A DNA stretch of 54,305 nt from Desulfotignum sp. GTDB lineage: Bacteria; Desulfobacterota; Desulfobacteria; Desulfobacterales; Desulfobacteraceae. Positions 28,792 through 38,134 of this stretch are shown in pieces. The notes under the pieces are model-generated. The model was given only the letters and a program-made list of their open reading frames with translations. It had not been told where the DNA came from and made no database searches. The stretch lies in the NCBI GenBank assembly GCA_021737695.1, contig JAIPDL010000016.1, forward strand, positions 1 through 54,305, given 5' to 3'. Within the stretch, counting starts at the first letter, position 1; the number at the start of each line of letters is the position of its first letter. Both the position numbers and the translations under genes were made by a program.

Positions 28792-29731
28792 CGGTTTTGT
28801 TCCTGAGAATCAATGTTTCCAGAATGGCCTTGTGCATATGCCGCTTGTTTTCCGCCTGGTCCCAGAATGCTGCGCCAGGGGCCTCCAGCACCGCTTCAGC
28901 AATCTCTTCTCCCCGGTGGGCCGGCAGACAGTGCATCACCAGCACATCCGGGGCCGCATGGGACAAAAGAGTCTTGTTCACCTGAAACCCCTCAAATGCG
29001 GCCAGCCGTTTTTCCAGCTCATCTTCCTCACCCATGCTGGCCCAGACATCCGTATACACCACATCCGCATTTTTCACCGCGTCTTTGGGATCCGTGGTGA
29101 ACCGGATATGATCATTGGCATCAGCACCGGCGGCTTCAATGATTTCCGGTTTGATCATATGATATTCCGGGCAGGCCACCACCAGGTTCAGGCCCAGGAC
29201 ACTGGCCGCATTCACCCAGGAATTGGCCACATTGTTGCCGTCTCCCACCCAGGCGATCTTTTGTTTGTGATATCCGCCTTTGTGCTCGATGATGGTCATG
29301 ATATCACTTAAAATCTGGCAGGGATGAAACGAGTCGGTCAATGCGTTGATCACGGGAATGGCCGAGGCGGCGGCAAACTCTGCCACCAGGGCATGGTCAA
29401 AGGTCCGCATGGCCAGGCAGTCGATATACCGGGACAGGACCCGGGCCGTGTCTGCGGCCGGCTCGTTTCTGGAAATCTGAGTATCCTGGGTGCTCATGTA
29501 GATGGGGTGTCCCCCCAGTTGTATCATGGCGGTTTCAAAGGCGATCCGGGTCCGGGTGGATTTTTTGTCAAAAATCAGGCCCAGGGTTTTTCCTGTCAGT
29601 ATTCTGTCGGGAATGCCTTTGGCATACCGTGCCTTGAGCTGCAATGCCCGATCAAACAATTGTTCAAAATCCGTTTTTTCCAGGTCCAGCAATGACAACA
29701 GGTCTTTTTTCAAACCAAACATCTCCTTCAC
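28784..29731 (-). CDS. argF: Ornithine carbamoyltransferase
   Basis: A 315-aa OTCase with the carbamoyl-phosphate motif KKSTRTRIAFE (~54-64), MRTFDH, the ornithine loop DVWASMGEE and HCLPAHRGEEI. The start may be GTG 29731 or ATG 29722; AAGGAG lies directly against the ATG, which favours the GTG. 3 nt after argD. Confidence 0.97.
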   Translation of the reverse strand: MKEMFGLKKDLLSLLDLEKTDFEQLFDRALQLKARYAKGIPDRILTGKTLGLIFDKKSTRTRIAFETAMIQLGGHPIYMSTQDTQISRNEPAADTARVLSRYIDCLAMRTFDHALVAEFAAASAIPVINALTDSFHPCQILSDIMTIIEHKGGYHKQKIAWVGDGNNVANSWVNAASVLGLNLVVACPEYHMIKPEIIEAAGADANDHIRFTTDPKDAVKNADVVYTDVWASMGEEDELEKRLAAFEGFQVNKTLLSHAAPDVLVMHCLPAHRGEEIAEAVLEAPGAAFWDQAENKRHMHKAILETLILRNKTDE

Positions 29732-29734
29732 TGT

Positions 29735-30907
29735 TTACAACAGGCTGTCCAGCACGGATATCAGCCGGTCAATATCTGTGGTTTCCACAATCAAGGGCGG
29801 TGCAAACCGTAACACTTTATCCTGAATGGCGTTAATGATAAACCTTTTTTCAAAACAGGCGGCGGCCACATCCCCGGCACCCTCTCCCACATCCATTCCC
29901 AACAGCAGGCCCTGGCCCCGCACGGCTGTGATCCGGGGATGCCGCACCTGAAGTTCGGTGAGCCGTGCCTTGAAATAACGGCTTTTTTCCCGGACCCGGG
30001 CCAGAAACGCAGGATCTGAAATCAATGCCAGGGTTTTGAGTCCGGCAGCCGTGGCCAGGGGCGTGCCCCCGAAAGTGGACCCGTGACTGCCCGGTTCAAA
30101 TCCTTTGGCCGCCTCAGCCGTGGCCAGCATGGCCCCGATGGGAACCCCGTTGCCCAGGGCTTTGGCCAGGGTCATGATGTCCGGTGTCACCCCATACCCC
30201 TGGTGGGCAAACAATGTGCCGCACCGGCCCATGCCGGACTGGATCTCATCAAAAATCAGCAGGGTGCCGGTCTGATCGCACAATTGTCTCACCTGTGCCA
30301 GATACTCGGGATCCGCCGGAATCACCCCGCCTTCCCCCTGGACCGGCTCCATCATCACTGCGCATACCGTGTCGTCCAGGGCGGCTCTCAGGGCGTTGAT
30401 ATCATTGAACGGCACATGGATGAATCCGGGCAGCAGCGGATAAAATCCCTGTTTGATCTTATCCTGACCCGTGGCGGTCAGGGTGGCCAGGGTCCGGCCG
30501 TGAAACGACTGGGTCATGGTGATGATCTGAAACCGGTTCTTGTCGTTGTTGCGTTGAAAATACCGCCGGGCCAGCTTGATGGCGGCTTCATTGGCCTCGG
30601 CTCCAGAATTGCCAAAAAACACCTGATCGGCAAAACTGTTTTCCACCAGGGCCTGGGCCAGGTCCGCCTGGGGCCGGGTATAAAACAGATTGGACACATG
30701 CACCAGCCGCCCGGCCTGTTCCTGAATGGCGGCCGTCACTTGAGGATGGCAGTGGCCCAGACTGCACACGGCAATGCCGGCCAGAAAATCGGTATACACC
30801 TGACCGTCTTCATCGGTCAGATACATGCCGCTGCCGCTGACAAACGCCTTTCCCTGGCGGGCATAGGTCTGGCAGACAAATGTATGGGTTTTTTCCCGGA
30901 TATCCAT
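29735..30907 (-). CDS. argD: Acetylornithine aminotransferase
   Basis: A 390-aa class III PLP aminotransferase: GIAVCSLGHCHPQV, NSGAEANEAAIKLAR, the cofactor Asp in LLIFDEIQSGMGRCG (~220) and PLP lysine in TLAKALGNGVPIGAM (~249). Works between argB/argC and the deacetylation step, and may also serve lysine synthesis. A GGGAAA site precedes the ATG; 38 nt after argB, with GTGTTAAG repeated twice in the gap. Confidence 0.96.
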   Translation of the reverse strand: MDIREKTHTFVCQTYARQGKAFVSGSGMYLTDEDGQVYTDFLAGIAVCSLGHCHPQVTAAIQEQAGRLVHVSNLFYTRPQADLAQALVENSFADQVFFGNSGAEANEAAIKLARRYFQRNNDKNRFQIITMTQSFHGRTLATLTATGQDKIKQGFYPLLPGFIHVPFNDINALRAALDDTVCAVMMEPVQGEGGVIPADPEYLAQVRQLCDQTGTLLIFDEIQSGMGRCGTLFAHQGYGVTPDIMTLAKALGNGVPIGAMLATAEAAKGFEPGSHGSTFGGTPLATAAGLKTLALISDPAFLARVREKSRYFKARLTELQVRHPRITAVRGQGLLLGMDVGEGAGDVAAACFEKRFIINAIQDKVLRFAPPLIVETTDIDRLISVLDSLL

Positions 30908-30945
30908 GGGTTTCCCTTTTGTATGAAAGTGTTAAGATTTAAGTG

Positions 30946-31851
30946 TTAAGCGGGTCCATTGACAAATACCTGGGTGCCGATGCCGGAATCCGTGAACAGT
31001 TCCAGCAGCACGGCATGGGGAATTTTCCCGTTGATGATATGGGTTTTTTTCACCCCGCGCTTTAACGCGCTCAATGCACACTCCACCTTGGGAATCATAC
31101 CGCCTTTGATTTCTTTGTTCCCGATCATCTGCCCGATCTGTTGGTCATTGATGGAAGAGATCAGCTGATTGTCCGCATCCAGAACCCCGTCCACATCCGT
31201 GAGCAGAATCAGGCGCTCGGCTGAAAGAGACGCGGCAATCCGGGAGGCCACCACATCGGCGTTGATATTGTAAGTTTCCCCGTTTTTCCCCACGCCCACA
31301 GGCGCGATAATCGGGATAAACCCTTTGGCGGTCAGCGTATGAATGATCTCCGGATTCACGGACACCACATCTCCCACCATGCCGGGATCGATGATCTCGG
31401 GCGGTTTTTCCCGGTCATCCTGGACATAGATCTTCATTTTTTCCGCCAGGATCAGGCTCCCGTCCTTGCCGGTGAGGCCCACGGCCCTGCCCCCCTCCTG
31501 GTTGATCCGGGCCACAATATCCTTGTTCACCTTGCCGCCCAGCACCATTTCCACCACATCCATGGTGGCATCATCCGTGTAGCGCATGCCCCGGATAAAG
31601 GTGGAAGTGATCCCCATGGCGGAAAGCACTTTGCTGATCTGGGGCCCGCCCCCGTGCACCACCACCGGGTTGATACCGATATATTTCAGCAGGGTGATGT
31701 CATTGGCAAAATCACGCTTGAGCTTGTCATCCACCATGGCATGGCCCCCATACTTGATGACAATGGTTTTGGTGGAAAACTGCTGAATATACGGCAATGC
31801 TTCCACCAGGATATCCGCGACATTCCGATCCCCAACCGCTGAAGTGCTCAT
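30946..31851 (-). CDS. argB: Acetylglutamate kinase
   Basis: A 301-aa amino-acid kinase: [13 protein letters not shown] (~29), [13 protein letters not shown], and [12 protein letters not shown]. Phosphorylates N-acetylglutamate. The N-terminal ~25-residue extension with [11 protein letters not shown] is typical of the hexameric, arginine-inhibited form. Overlaps the hslU stop (ATGA), so protease and arginine genes share a transcript. Confidence 0.96.
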   Translation of the reverse strand: MSTSAVGDRNVADILVEALPYIQQFSTKTIVIKYGGHAMVDDKLKRDFANDITLLKYIGINPVVVHGGGPQISKVLSAMGITSTFIRGMRYTDDATMDVVEMVLGGKVNKDIVARINQEGGRAVGLTGKDGSLILAEKMKIYVQDDREKPPEIIDPGMVGDVVSVNPEIIHTLTAKGFIPIIAPVGVGKNGETYNINADVVASRIAASLSAERLILLTDVDGVLDADNQLISSINDQQIGQMIGNKEIKGGMIPKVECALSALKRGVKKTHIINGKIPHAVLLELFTDSGIGTQVFVNGPA

Positions 31852-33218
31852 AAGATATACCTGCTCAAATCCTGGTTCTCCACAATGCCCATGAGCTGAT
31901 TTTCCACAAATGCCGCATCAATGGTGATTTTTGAATCCGCCACATCCGGGGCGGCAAACAGGATCTCTTCCAGCAGTTTTTCCATCAACGTGTGCAGGCG
32001 CCGGGCACCGATATTTTCCGTGGTCGCATTCACTTCCACGGCAATGGCGGCGATCTTTTCCACGGCATCCTGGGTAAACGTGATATCCACCCCTTCGGTG
32101 CGCAGCAATGCCATATACTGAAGTATCAGCGCGTTTTTGGGTTCCGTCAGAATCCGGACAAATTCCTGGGCACCCAGAGAAGTCAGTTCCACCCGGATGG
32201 GGAACCGTCCCTGGAGTTCCGGAATCAAATCCGACGGCTTGGACACGTGAAACGCGCCCGAAGCAATGAACAGAATATGATCGGTTTTCACGATCCCATA
32301 TTTGGTGGGCACGGAACTGCCTTCCACAATGGGCAGCAGATCCCGCTGGACCCCTTCTTTGGACACTTCCGGCCCCTGACTTTTTTCTTTTCCCGCAATT
32401 TTGTCGATTTCATCGATAAAAATAATACCGGACTGTTCCACCATGGCCACGGCATCGGACTTGACCCGTTCCATGTCCACCAGATGGGCCGCTTCTTCCT
32501 GGGTCAAAAGTTTGAGAGCCTCTTTGACGCTGACTTTTCTGCGCTTGGTGGATTTGGGCATGAAGTTGCCCAGCATGTCCTTGACATTGATGCCCATCTC
32601 CTCGATGCCGGTATTGGAAAAGATCTCCACCATGGGAGAGGATTTATCCGGCACATCCAGGTCCACCTGCCGGGAGTCCAGTTTTCCGGCCTTGAGCATG
32701 GTCCGCAGTTTTTCTCTGGTCCCGGCCCCGGTGTCCGAAGTGTCCTCGGACGAGCCGGCCAGCTTGAGGGTGCCGGTGTCCGGGCGGGCCGCTGTTTTGG
32801 GCGTGGGCGGCAACAGAATATCCAACACCCGTTCTTCCGCCATTTTTGCCGCCTTTTCCTGGACCGAATCCTGCTGCCTGGCTTTCAAGGCATTCACGGT
32901 CAATTCCACCAGGTCCCGGATCATGGATTCCACATCCCGGCCCACATACCCCACTTCCGTGAATTTGGAGGCTTCCACCTTGTAAAAAGGCGAGTCCGTG
33001 AGATTGGCCAGACGCCGGGCGATCTCGGTTTTTCCCACCCCGGTGGGGCCGATGAGAATAATATTTTTCGGTGCGATCTCATCCTGGAGATCCGGTTCCA
33101 CATGACGGCGGCGCCAGCGATTGCGCAGGGCGATGGCCACGGATTTTTTGGCATCTTTCTGACCGATGATATATTTATCCAGTTCAGTGACGATTTCCTT
33201 GGGTTTTAAATCTTTCAT
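31848..33218 (-). CDS. hslU: HslU ATPase subunit of the HslVU protease
   Basis: 456 aa from ATG 33218 (family start [19 protein letters not shown]). Walker [14 protein letters not shown] (~57), an inserted I domain (~110-240), Walker [11 protein letters not shown], sensor residues, and the C-terminal tail DLSRYIL that activates HslV. Unfolds substrates for the proteasome-like protease. 16 nt after hslV. An upstream in-frame TTG/ATG region to 33293 is not conserved-looking. Confidence 0.97.
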   Translation of the reverse strand: MKDLKPKEIVTELDKYIIGQKDAKKSVAIALRNRWRRRHVEPDLQDEIAPKNIILIGPTGVGKTEIARRLANLTDSPFYKVEASKFTEVGYVGRDVESMIRDLVELTVNALKARQQDSVQEKAAKMAEERVLDILLPPTPKTAARPDTGTLKLAGSSEDTSDTGAGTREKLRTMLKAGKLDSRQVDLDVPDKSSPMVEIFSNTGIEEMGINVKDMLGNFMPKSTKRRKVSVKEALKLLTQEEAAHLVDMERVKSDAVAMVEQSGIIFIDEIDKIAGKEKSQGPEVSKEGVQRDLLPIVEGSSVPTKYGIVKTDHILFIASGAFHVSKPSDLIPELQGRFPIRVELTSLGAQEFVRILTEPKNALILQYMALLRTEGVDITFTQDAVEKIAAIAVEVNATTENIGARRLHTLMEKLLEEILFAAPDVADSKITIDAAFVENQLMGIVENQDLSRYIL

Positions 33219-33234
33219 GAATCCATTCCCGGTA

Positions 33235-33777
33235 TCAGTTGAGTTCTTCAATGGTGACCTCATGATTGGTATAAATGCACAGATCTCCGGCAATTTTCAT
33301 GGCTTTTTCAACAATCCGCCGGGGAGACAGGTCCGTGTTTTCCATCAACGCGATGGCCGCAGACTGGGCTGCCGGGCTGCCGGAACCGATACTGATGACT
33401 CCCTGGTCCGGCTCGATCACATCCCCGTTACCAGACAGCAGATAAGTGTTGTCAAGATCCGCGGCAAGCATCATGGCTTCCAGGCGCCGCAGGTATTTGT
33501 CCGTGCGCCATTCCCTGGCCAGCTCCACGCAGCTGCGTGTCAGGTTGCCGTTGTAACGCTCCAGTTTTTCCTCCAGTTTTTCCGACAGGGTCAGGGCATC
33601 CGCCGTGGCACCGGCAAATCCGATAATAATTTTATCATGAAAAATTTTCCGGACTTTTCTGGCCTTGTGCTTGGTCACGATATTGCCCAATGTCACCTGG
33701 CCGTCTCCGGCCATGACCACGGTGGCACGGGATCGCAAGGCCAGGATGGTGGTTCCGTGAAATGTGTGGTTGCTCAT
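33235..33777 (-). CDS. hslV: HslV protease subunit
   Basis: A 180-aa N-terminal nucleophile hydrolase. After removal of the short leader the active Thr lies in [10 protein letters not shown]; then [27 protein letters not shown] and [16 protein letters not shown]. Forms the double hexamer capped by HslU. Directly upstream of hslU and 9 nt downstream of xerC, the xerC-hslV-hslU order seen widely. Confidence 0.97.
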   Translation of the reverse strand: MSNHTFHGTTILALRSRATVVMAGDGQVTLGNIVTKHKARKVRKIFHDKIIIGFAGATADALTLSEKLEEKLERYNGNLTRSCVELAREWRTDKYLRRLEAMMLAADLDNTYLLSGNGDVIEPDQGVISIGSGSPAAQSAAIALMENTDLSPRRIVEKAMKIAGDLCIYTNHEVTIEELN

Positions 33778-33786
33778 GTTGCTGTA

Positions 33787-34689
33787 TCAACTCCTTGGGT
33801 GCGCGTTGTCGTACACCTGCATTAAATGGTCCATGCTCACATGGGTGTACACCTGGGTGGTGGACAGGCTGGCATGGCCTAAAATTTCCTGAATCCCCCG
33901 CAAATCCGCCCCGGAATCCAGCATGTGTGTGGCAAAACAATGTCGCAGCACATGGGGGGATACGGGCACGTGCAGTCCGCACTGGGTCACGATGTGATCC
34001 AGAATCCGCCGGATGGACCGGGGGGTCAGCCGGCCGAAATCCTTGTTCAGAAACACGGGCTTCAAATCCGTTGACACGGTGCTCCGATATGTTCTCACTG
34101 CTGTCAATGCCCGGCGCCCCGCCGGTACAATCCGCTGTTTGCCGCCTTTGCCGGACACTCTAATCACTTGGTTATGAAAGTCAATGTGATCCATGTCCAA
34201 TCCATGGATTTCGGAAATGCGCATGCCCGTGGAATAAAAGGTCTCAAACATGGCATGGTTGCGCTTTTCCAGCCAGGTATCGGTTTTAATGGAATCCAGC
34301 AACCGGAACACGTCATCCACGGTCAGGACCCGGGGAATGGGCCGGCCCAGTTTGGGAAACGGAATTCCGTCCGCCGGATTGGCCGGCATCTGTTTTTCTC
34401 TCACCAGAAAATCAAAAAACGCCTTTAATGCCGACAGCCGCCGGGACAGGGTCCGTTTCTGTTTTCCCGCCCGGATCTGGGCAGCCAGATATTGTTTCAG
34501 GGTCTGTCTGTCCACCTGGGCCAGGTGTGCTTTAAAACAGGTCTGCACGTCAGTTGAAGGATCCGGGTCATCAGACCCGTCAGCGACAAACTGCAGAAAA
34601 TCCAGGATATCCGACCGGTAGGCCCGGCAGGTATGGGGGGAGTATCCTTTTTCCGCGATCAGAATATCGATGAATCGGTCAAGCATCAT
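33787..34689 (-). CDS. xerC: Site-specific tyrosine recombinase XerC
   Basis: 300 aa from ATG 34689. Catalytic residues: Arg in YSTGMRISEIHG, Lys in GKGGKQRIVP, SPHVLRHCFATH, GHASLSTTQVYTHV with the tyrosine nucleophile. Resolves chromosome dimers at dif with XerD. Length and position before hslV fit XerC and not a phage integrase. The start overlaps the stop of the upstream glycosylase-like gene. Confidence 0.93.
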   Translation of the reverse strand: MMLDRFIDILIAEKGYSPHTCRAYRSDILDFLQFVADGSDDPDPSTDVQTCFKAHLAQVDRQTLKQYLAAQIRAGKQKRTLSRRLSALKAFFDFLVREKQMPANPADGIPFPKLGRPIPRVLTVDDVFRLLDSIKTDTWLEKRNHAMFETFYSTGMRISEIHGLDMDHIDFHNQVIRVSGKGGKQRIVPAGRRALTAVRTYRSTVSTDLKPVFLNKDFGRLTPRSIRRILDHIVTQCGLHVPVSPHVLRHCFATHMLDSGADLRGIQEILGHASLSTTQVYTHVSMDHLMQVYDNAHPRS

Positions 34690-35267
34690 GACACAATACC
34701 GTGGATCTGCATGACCTGCTGCATGTCTTCCCACACCGGGCGCTTCAGGCCCGGATCTTTGAGCAGTTGCGCCGGGTGAAACGTGGGCATCACTGAAAAC
34801 CCCCGGATGTCAAAAAATTGTCCCCGGATGGCTGCCACGGGCTTCTGAACCCCGGTCACGATCCGGGCAGCCGGGTCTCCCAGGGCGATCACCACAACCG
34901 GCCGAACCGATTGCACAAAAGCAAACACCTGATGCGCATCCGGGGCATTGCAAAGACAGACCTTTTCCGGCGCCAGTTTCATGGCGTGTAAAATTTTTTT
35001 CAACAGCGCACCTGCCTCACCCGTAAAAAAAGTGCCGGCCCCATCCACCAGCACCACGTTTGACGATGCCGGCCCTGCGTGCCTGAAAGGTTTTCGAAGC
35101 GCCCCCGGCCGGCCCCAGGCAGACAGGATTTCCAGAGAACGCGCGGAAAGCGGCACCCGGTTGAGTCCCATTTGTTTCTGATACCCCAGGTATCCGGACA
35201 GATCATCGATGATGTCCGAAAGCGTCACGGTCGAAGTCAAAAAAGGGATGTTATCCAAAAGTGTCAT
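34686..35267 (-). CDS. Uracil-DNA glycosylase-like protein (family 4-like)
   Basis: A 193-aa protein of the UDG superfamily. Seen: VVLVDGAGTFFTGEAGALLK in the place of motif 1, a KVCLCNA strand, VVIALGDPAARIVTG, and motif FHPAQLLKDPGLKRPVWEDM characteristic of family 4/5-like enzymes. The classic GEAPG loop is changed (TGEAG) and the four iron-sulfur cysteines of family 4 are absent (only two close Cys), so activity is uncertain. In one operon with coaBC and xerC. Confidence 0.75.
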   Translation of the reverse strand: MTLLDNIPFLTSTVTLSDIIDDLSGYLGYQKQMGLNRVPLSARSLEILSAWGRPGALRKPFRHAGPASSNVVLVDGAGTFFTGEAGALLKKILHAMKLAPEKVCLCNAPDAHQVFAFVQSVRPVVVIALGDPAARIVTGVQKPVAAIRGQFFDIRGFSVMPTFHPAQLLKDPGLKRPVWEDMQQVMQIHGIVS

Positions 35268-35279
35268 GACAGGCCAAAA

Positions 35280-36491
35280 TCAACCGCGCGGATCAAGCCG
35301 GGCCACAAGGGTGTCCAGAAGAACATGGGCCACGGCCTGTTTGTCCATCAGCGGAATGTCGGTTTTCGACCCGTCTTTGAAAAACACGGTCACTTTGTTG
35401 GTGTCTGTCTGAAATCCGGCGTCCTTTCCCCCCACCTGGTTGGCAGCGATCATGTCCAGATTTTTTTTCTTTATTTTTTTGACGGCATTGGCTGCCAGAT
35501 CATGAGTTTCGGCGGCAAATCCCACCAGAAACTGGTCGGGCCGCTTGCGTTCCCCCATGGTTCTAAGAATGTCCGGGTTCTGGACCAGGGTCAGGGTCAT
35601 GCAGTCCTGGTCGGATTGTTTTTTTATTTTCAGGGGTTCCTGGCGTTCCGGCCGGAAATCCGCCACAGCCGCCACCTGGATGATGATATCCGCACAATCC
35701 ATTTTTGAAAGCATGGCATCAGCCATTTCATGGCAGGTCTGTACGCAAATTGTGTCAACGCCCACGGGCGGATCCAGGCTCACGGGACCGGTGACCAAAG
35801 TCACGGAGGCCCCCCGCATTTCAGCAGCCCTGGCAACGGCATATCCCATTTTTCCCGAGGAGTGATTGCTCACATACCGCACCGGGTCAATGGGTTCCAG
35901 GGTGGGGCCGGCCGACACCAATACCTGTTTGCCGGCAAAATCTTTGGGTGTCAGCATCTGTTCCATGCGGTCCACAATGAGCCGGGGATCAGGCAGACGG
36001 CCGGGTCCTGTGGTTTTACAGGCCAGAGATCCGGTGTCCGGATCCAGAATATGGATCCCGTCCTGCTCCAGAATATCCAGGTTCCGCTGGACCCGGATAT
36101 TTTCATACATATGGGTGTTCATGGCCGGACAGACCATGATCGGGGCCGTTACTGCCAAAAAAGTGGTGGTCAAGGCATCATCGCCCAACCCATGGGCCAG
36201 CTTGGCAATGCAGTTGGCCGTGGCCGGCGCGATCACGGCCGCATCGCACCTTGTTGCCACATCAATATGGGCCACAGACCCGTGAGAGTCCTCCCACAGA
36301 TCCGTGATCACGGGATTTTCCGACAGCACTTCAAACGTGGTTTTGCCCACAAACTGCAATGCCGCCTCCGTCATGGCCACATCCACATCAGCGCCGGCTT
36401 TTTTCAACAGCCGGAGCAGTTCAACGGATTTATATGCAGCGATCCCGCCGGTGACGCCCAGCAGGATATGTTTCCCATCCAGTATTGTCAC
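35280..36491 (-). CDS. coaBC: Phosphopantothenoylcysteine decarboxylase / synthetase
   Basis: A 403-aa bifunctional coenzyme A enzyme. CoaC half: [17 protein letters not shown] (FMN site), SHGSVAHID and [10 protein letters not shown]; CoaB half from ~190: [20 protein letters not shown] and [12 protein letters not shown], later [10 protein letters not shown]. Starts with GTG overlapping the lipoprotein stop (GTGA). Confidence 0.96.
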   Translation of the reverse strand: MTILDGKHILLGVTGGIAAYKSVELLRLLKKAGADVDVAMTEAALQFVGKTTFEVLSENPVITDLWEDSHGSVAHIDVATRCDAAVIAPATANCIAKLAHGLGDDALTTTFLAVTAPIMVCPAMNTHMYENIRVQRNLDILEQDGIHILDPDTGSLACKTTGPGRLPDPRLIVDRMEQMLTPKDFAGKQVLVSAGPTLEPIDPVRYVSNHSSGKMGYAVARAAEMRGASVTLVTGPVSLDPPVGVDTICVQTCHEMADAMLSKMDCADIIIQVAAVADFRPERQEPLKIKKQSDQDCMTLTLVQNPDILRTMGERKRPDQFLVGFAAETHDLAANAVKKIKKKNLDMIAANQVGGKDAGFQTDTNKVTVFFKDGSKTDIPLMDKQAVAHVLLDTLVARLDPRG

Positions 36492-37021
36492 TGGATCAGA
36501 TCCGACTCAAGCAGGGCATCGGTATTATCCGGCAGCCTGCCCTGAGTCATCCGGGCTGCCACCCCGACTTCCACATAGGTGTAGATATGTTCGCTTTTAA
36601 TGGAAATCACTGCGGATTTCATGGATTTTTCAAACACCAGAATCGCCATGTTGGGCGAAGCAATCTGACTGACCATGGTCCAATTGTCTTTGACCATGTT
36701 GTTGTTGAAAAAATTGATCAAAGAGCGCCGTTCCACCCGTCCCCTGAGCATCAGAATCCCGGACGTGAATCCCGGGGTGGACACGATCATGCTTTTATCC
36801 TGAAGGACCTGCAGTTCCACCGGAATCAGCACATCTTCAAAATCATAGTACACAGCGTTTGTCTGACGGGCTTCCGCCGACGGTTCCGACACGGAACCCG
36901 CTGCCACACTCTGGGATTCAGCAGGCCGGGTGTCTGAAAATATATTGGTGCACCCTGTCAACCCCATAAAACATCCCAATGCTGCCACCATAATAAGTAC
37001 CGTTTTAATTGTTTGTTTCAT
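36488..37021 (-). CDS. Conserved lipoprotein upstream of coaBC
   Basis: A 177-aa protein with a lipobox LTGC (~20-24) after a hydrophobic leader. Residues ~55-150 read [40 protein letters not shown] and [19 protein letters not shown], a DUF-type family common in Desulfobacterota near coaBC. Function unknown. Translationally coupled to coaBC. Confidence 0.8.
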   Translation of the reverse strand: MKQTIKTVLIMVAALGCFMGLTGCTNIFSDTRPAESQSVAAGSVSEPSAEARQTNAVYYDFEDVLIPVELQVLQDKSMIVSTPGFTSGILMLRGRVERRSLINFFNNNMVKDNWTMVSQIASPNMAILVFEKSMKSAVISIKSEHIYTYVEVGVAARMTQGRLPDNTDALLESDLIQ

Positions 37022-37089
37022 CAGAGCCTCTCTATTTGTTTAAAAATATTCTTTTCTAAAACGGATCAGGATGAAAGTCAATGGGTCTG

Positions 37090-38121
37090 CTAATACTGGC
37101 GCCAGCTGCCGGGAGCAGGATCGACATTGACGACGGCGCCGCCGAAATTGTTAAAGGCATCCACATAATCCTGGACCAGTTGCACATCCGCATGGTTACC
37201 TGAAGCATGGACCCCGCCGGACCCGCTGATGACCTGGCCCATCACAGGTTGATCTCCAGGGCTGCCACCGCCGTTGATGGTGGTAGTGATCGAGGCGTTG
37301 GGCGCGTAAATGACCCCATGAATCCTCACCGATCCACTCAGGACCACGGAAGTCCCCTCCACAAAAATAATGCCGTACACATCACTGCTTCCGCCGATAG
37401 TCACGTCACCAGACACATGGATGATATAGGGCTGGTCGTTTTGGGGCGCGTCTTTAAAAAAATCTGTCTGACCTGACAAGGTTCCAACTTCTGTATTAGT
37501 AAGAGAAGAAAATGAATAATCCGCAAAGGTTCTTAAGGCATCCTGGTTGACCGTGGGCAGATCGGCATAGGTTTCCACCATATCAGAAGCCAGGTTGCCG
37601 TCATCATCGTATCCATTAACCACGTGAATCCCACTGCCGGTATTCCCCCCCGAGGTAATGACGGCTTTGTTTTTTGAATCGGCAAGAGAAGAATCATTCG
37701 GAGAAATACTGACCATCGTTTCAACCGTCTGGGTGGAATCCTGAAATACCCCTTCAGATACCAGTTTGATATAACCGCCCGGAATTAAAGGGTCATATAC
37801 CCCGAATGAATCATTGCTGGAATCATGGGTGGTCACTTCGTAACTGGCTGTAATGTTGCCGATGATCATATCATCTCTGGTCGTTGAATAGGAGGTGTCT
37901 CCACGCCAGGTCATGTCGTCTTTGATCGAGGCCAAAGCATACTGGAGACCGGCTTCCGCCACATAAAAAGCCTGGGACTGTTTGCGGTAATTGCCGGCAA
38001 TGGTCTGGTTGGTGGTGGACACCATCAGGGCGGCCGTCCCTAACGCAGACAATACTGCCAGGCTGAGCAGGCAGATGATCAATGCTGACCCGTTCTGATT
38101 TTTCAACATCATGGCTTTCAT
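37090..38121 (-). CDS. PilX-type minor pilin / pilus assembly protein (cluster A)
   Basis: A 343-aa protein with the PilX N-terminus GSALIICLLSLAVLSALGTA, then TNQTIAGNYRKQSQAFYVAE and AGLQYALASI. The C-terminal half (from about 185) is a beta-rich domain with IHVSGDVTIGGSSDVYGIIF and GVIYAPNASI, as in DUF7305-type domains. It lacks the glycine-phenylalanine cleavage site of major pilins, as usual for PilX. Last gene of fimT-pilV-pilW-pilX on this strand. Confidence 0.88.
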   Translation of the reverse strand: MKAMMLKNQNGSALIICLLSLAVLSALGTAALMVSTTNQTIAGNYRKQSQAFYVAEAGLQYALASIKDDMTWRGDTSYSTTRDDMIIGNITASYEVTTHDSSNDSFGVYDPLIPGGYIKLVSEGVFQDSTQTVETMVSISPNDSSLADSKNKAVITSGGNTGSGIHVVNGYDDDGNLASDMVETYADLPTVNQDALRTFADYSFSSLTNTEVGTLSGQTDFFKDAPQNDQPYIIHVSGDVTIGGSSDVYGIIFVEGTSVVLSGSVRIHGVIYAPNASITTTINGGGSPGDQPVMGQVISGSGGVHASGNHADVQLVQDYVDAFNNFGGAVVNVDPAPGSWRQY

Positions 38122-38134
38122 CGGTCTCCATATG

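Noticed and set aside
28784..31851. Missing argG read as a deletion in the arginine cluster
   Set aside because: argF and argH overlap neatly by 8 nt, so there is no scar; argG is simply encoded elsewhere in many relatives.
31992..33209. A 405-codon open frame antisense to hslU
   Set aside because: It lies wholly opposite a well-conserved hslU; its translation is low in recognisable motifs and rich in His, Gly and Phe as expected from the antisense frame of GC-rich codons.
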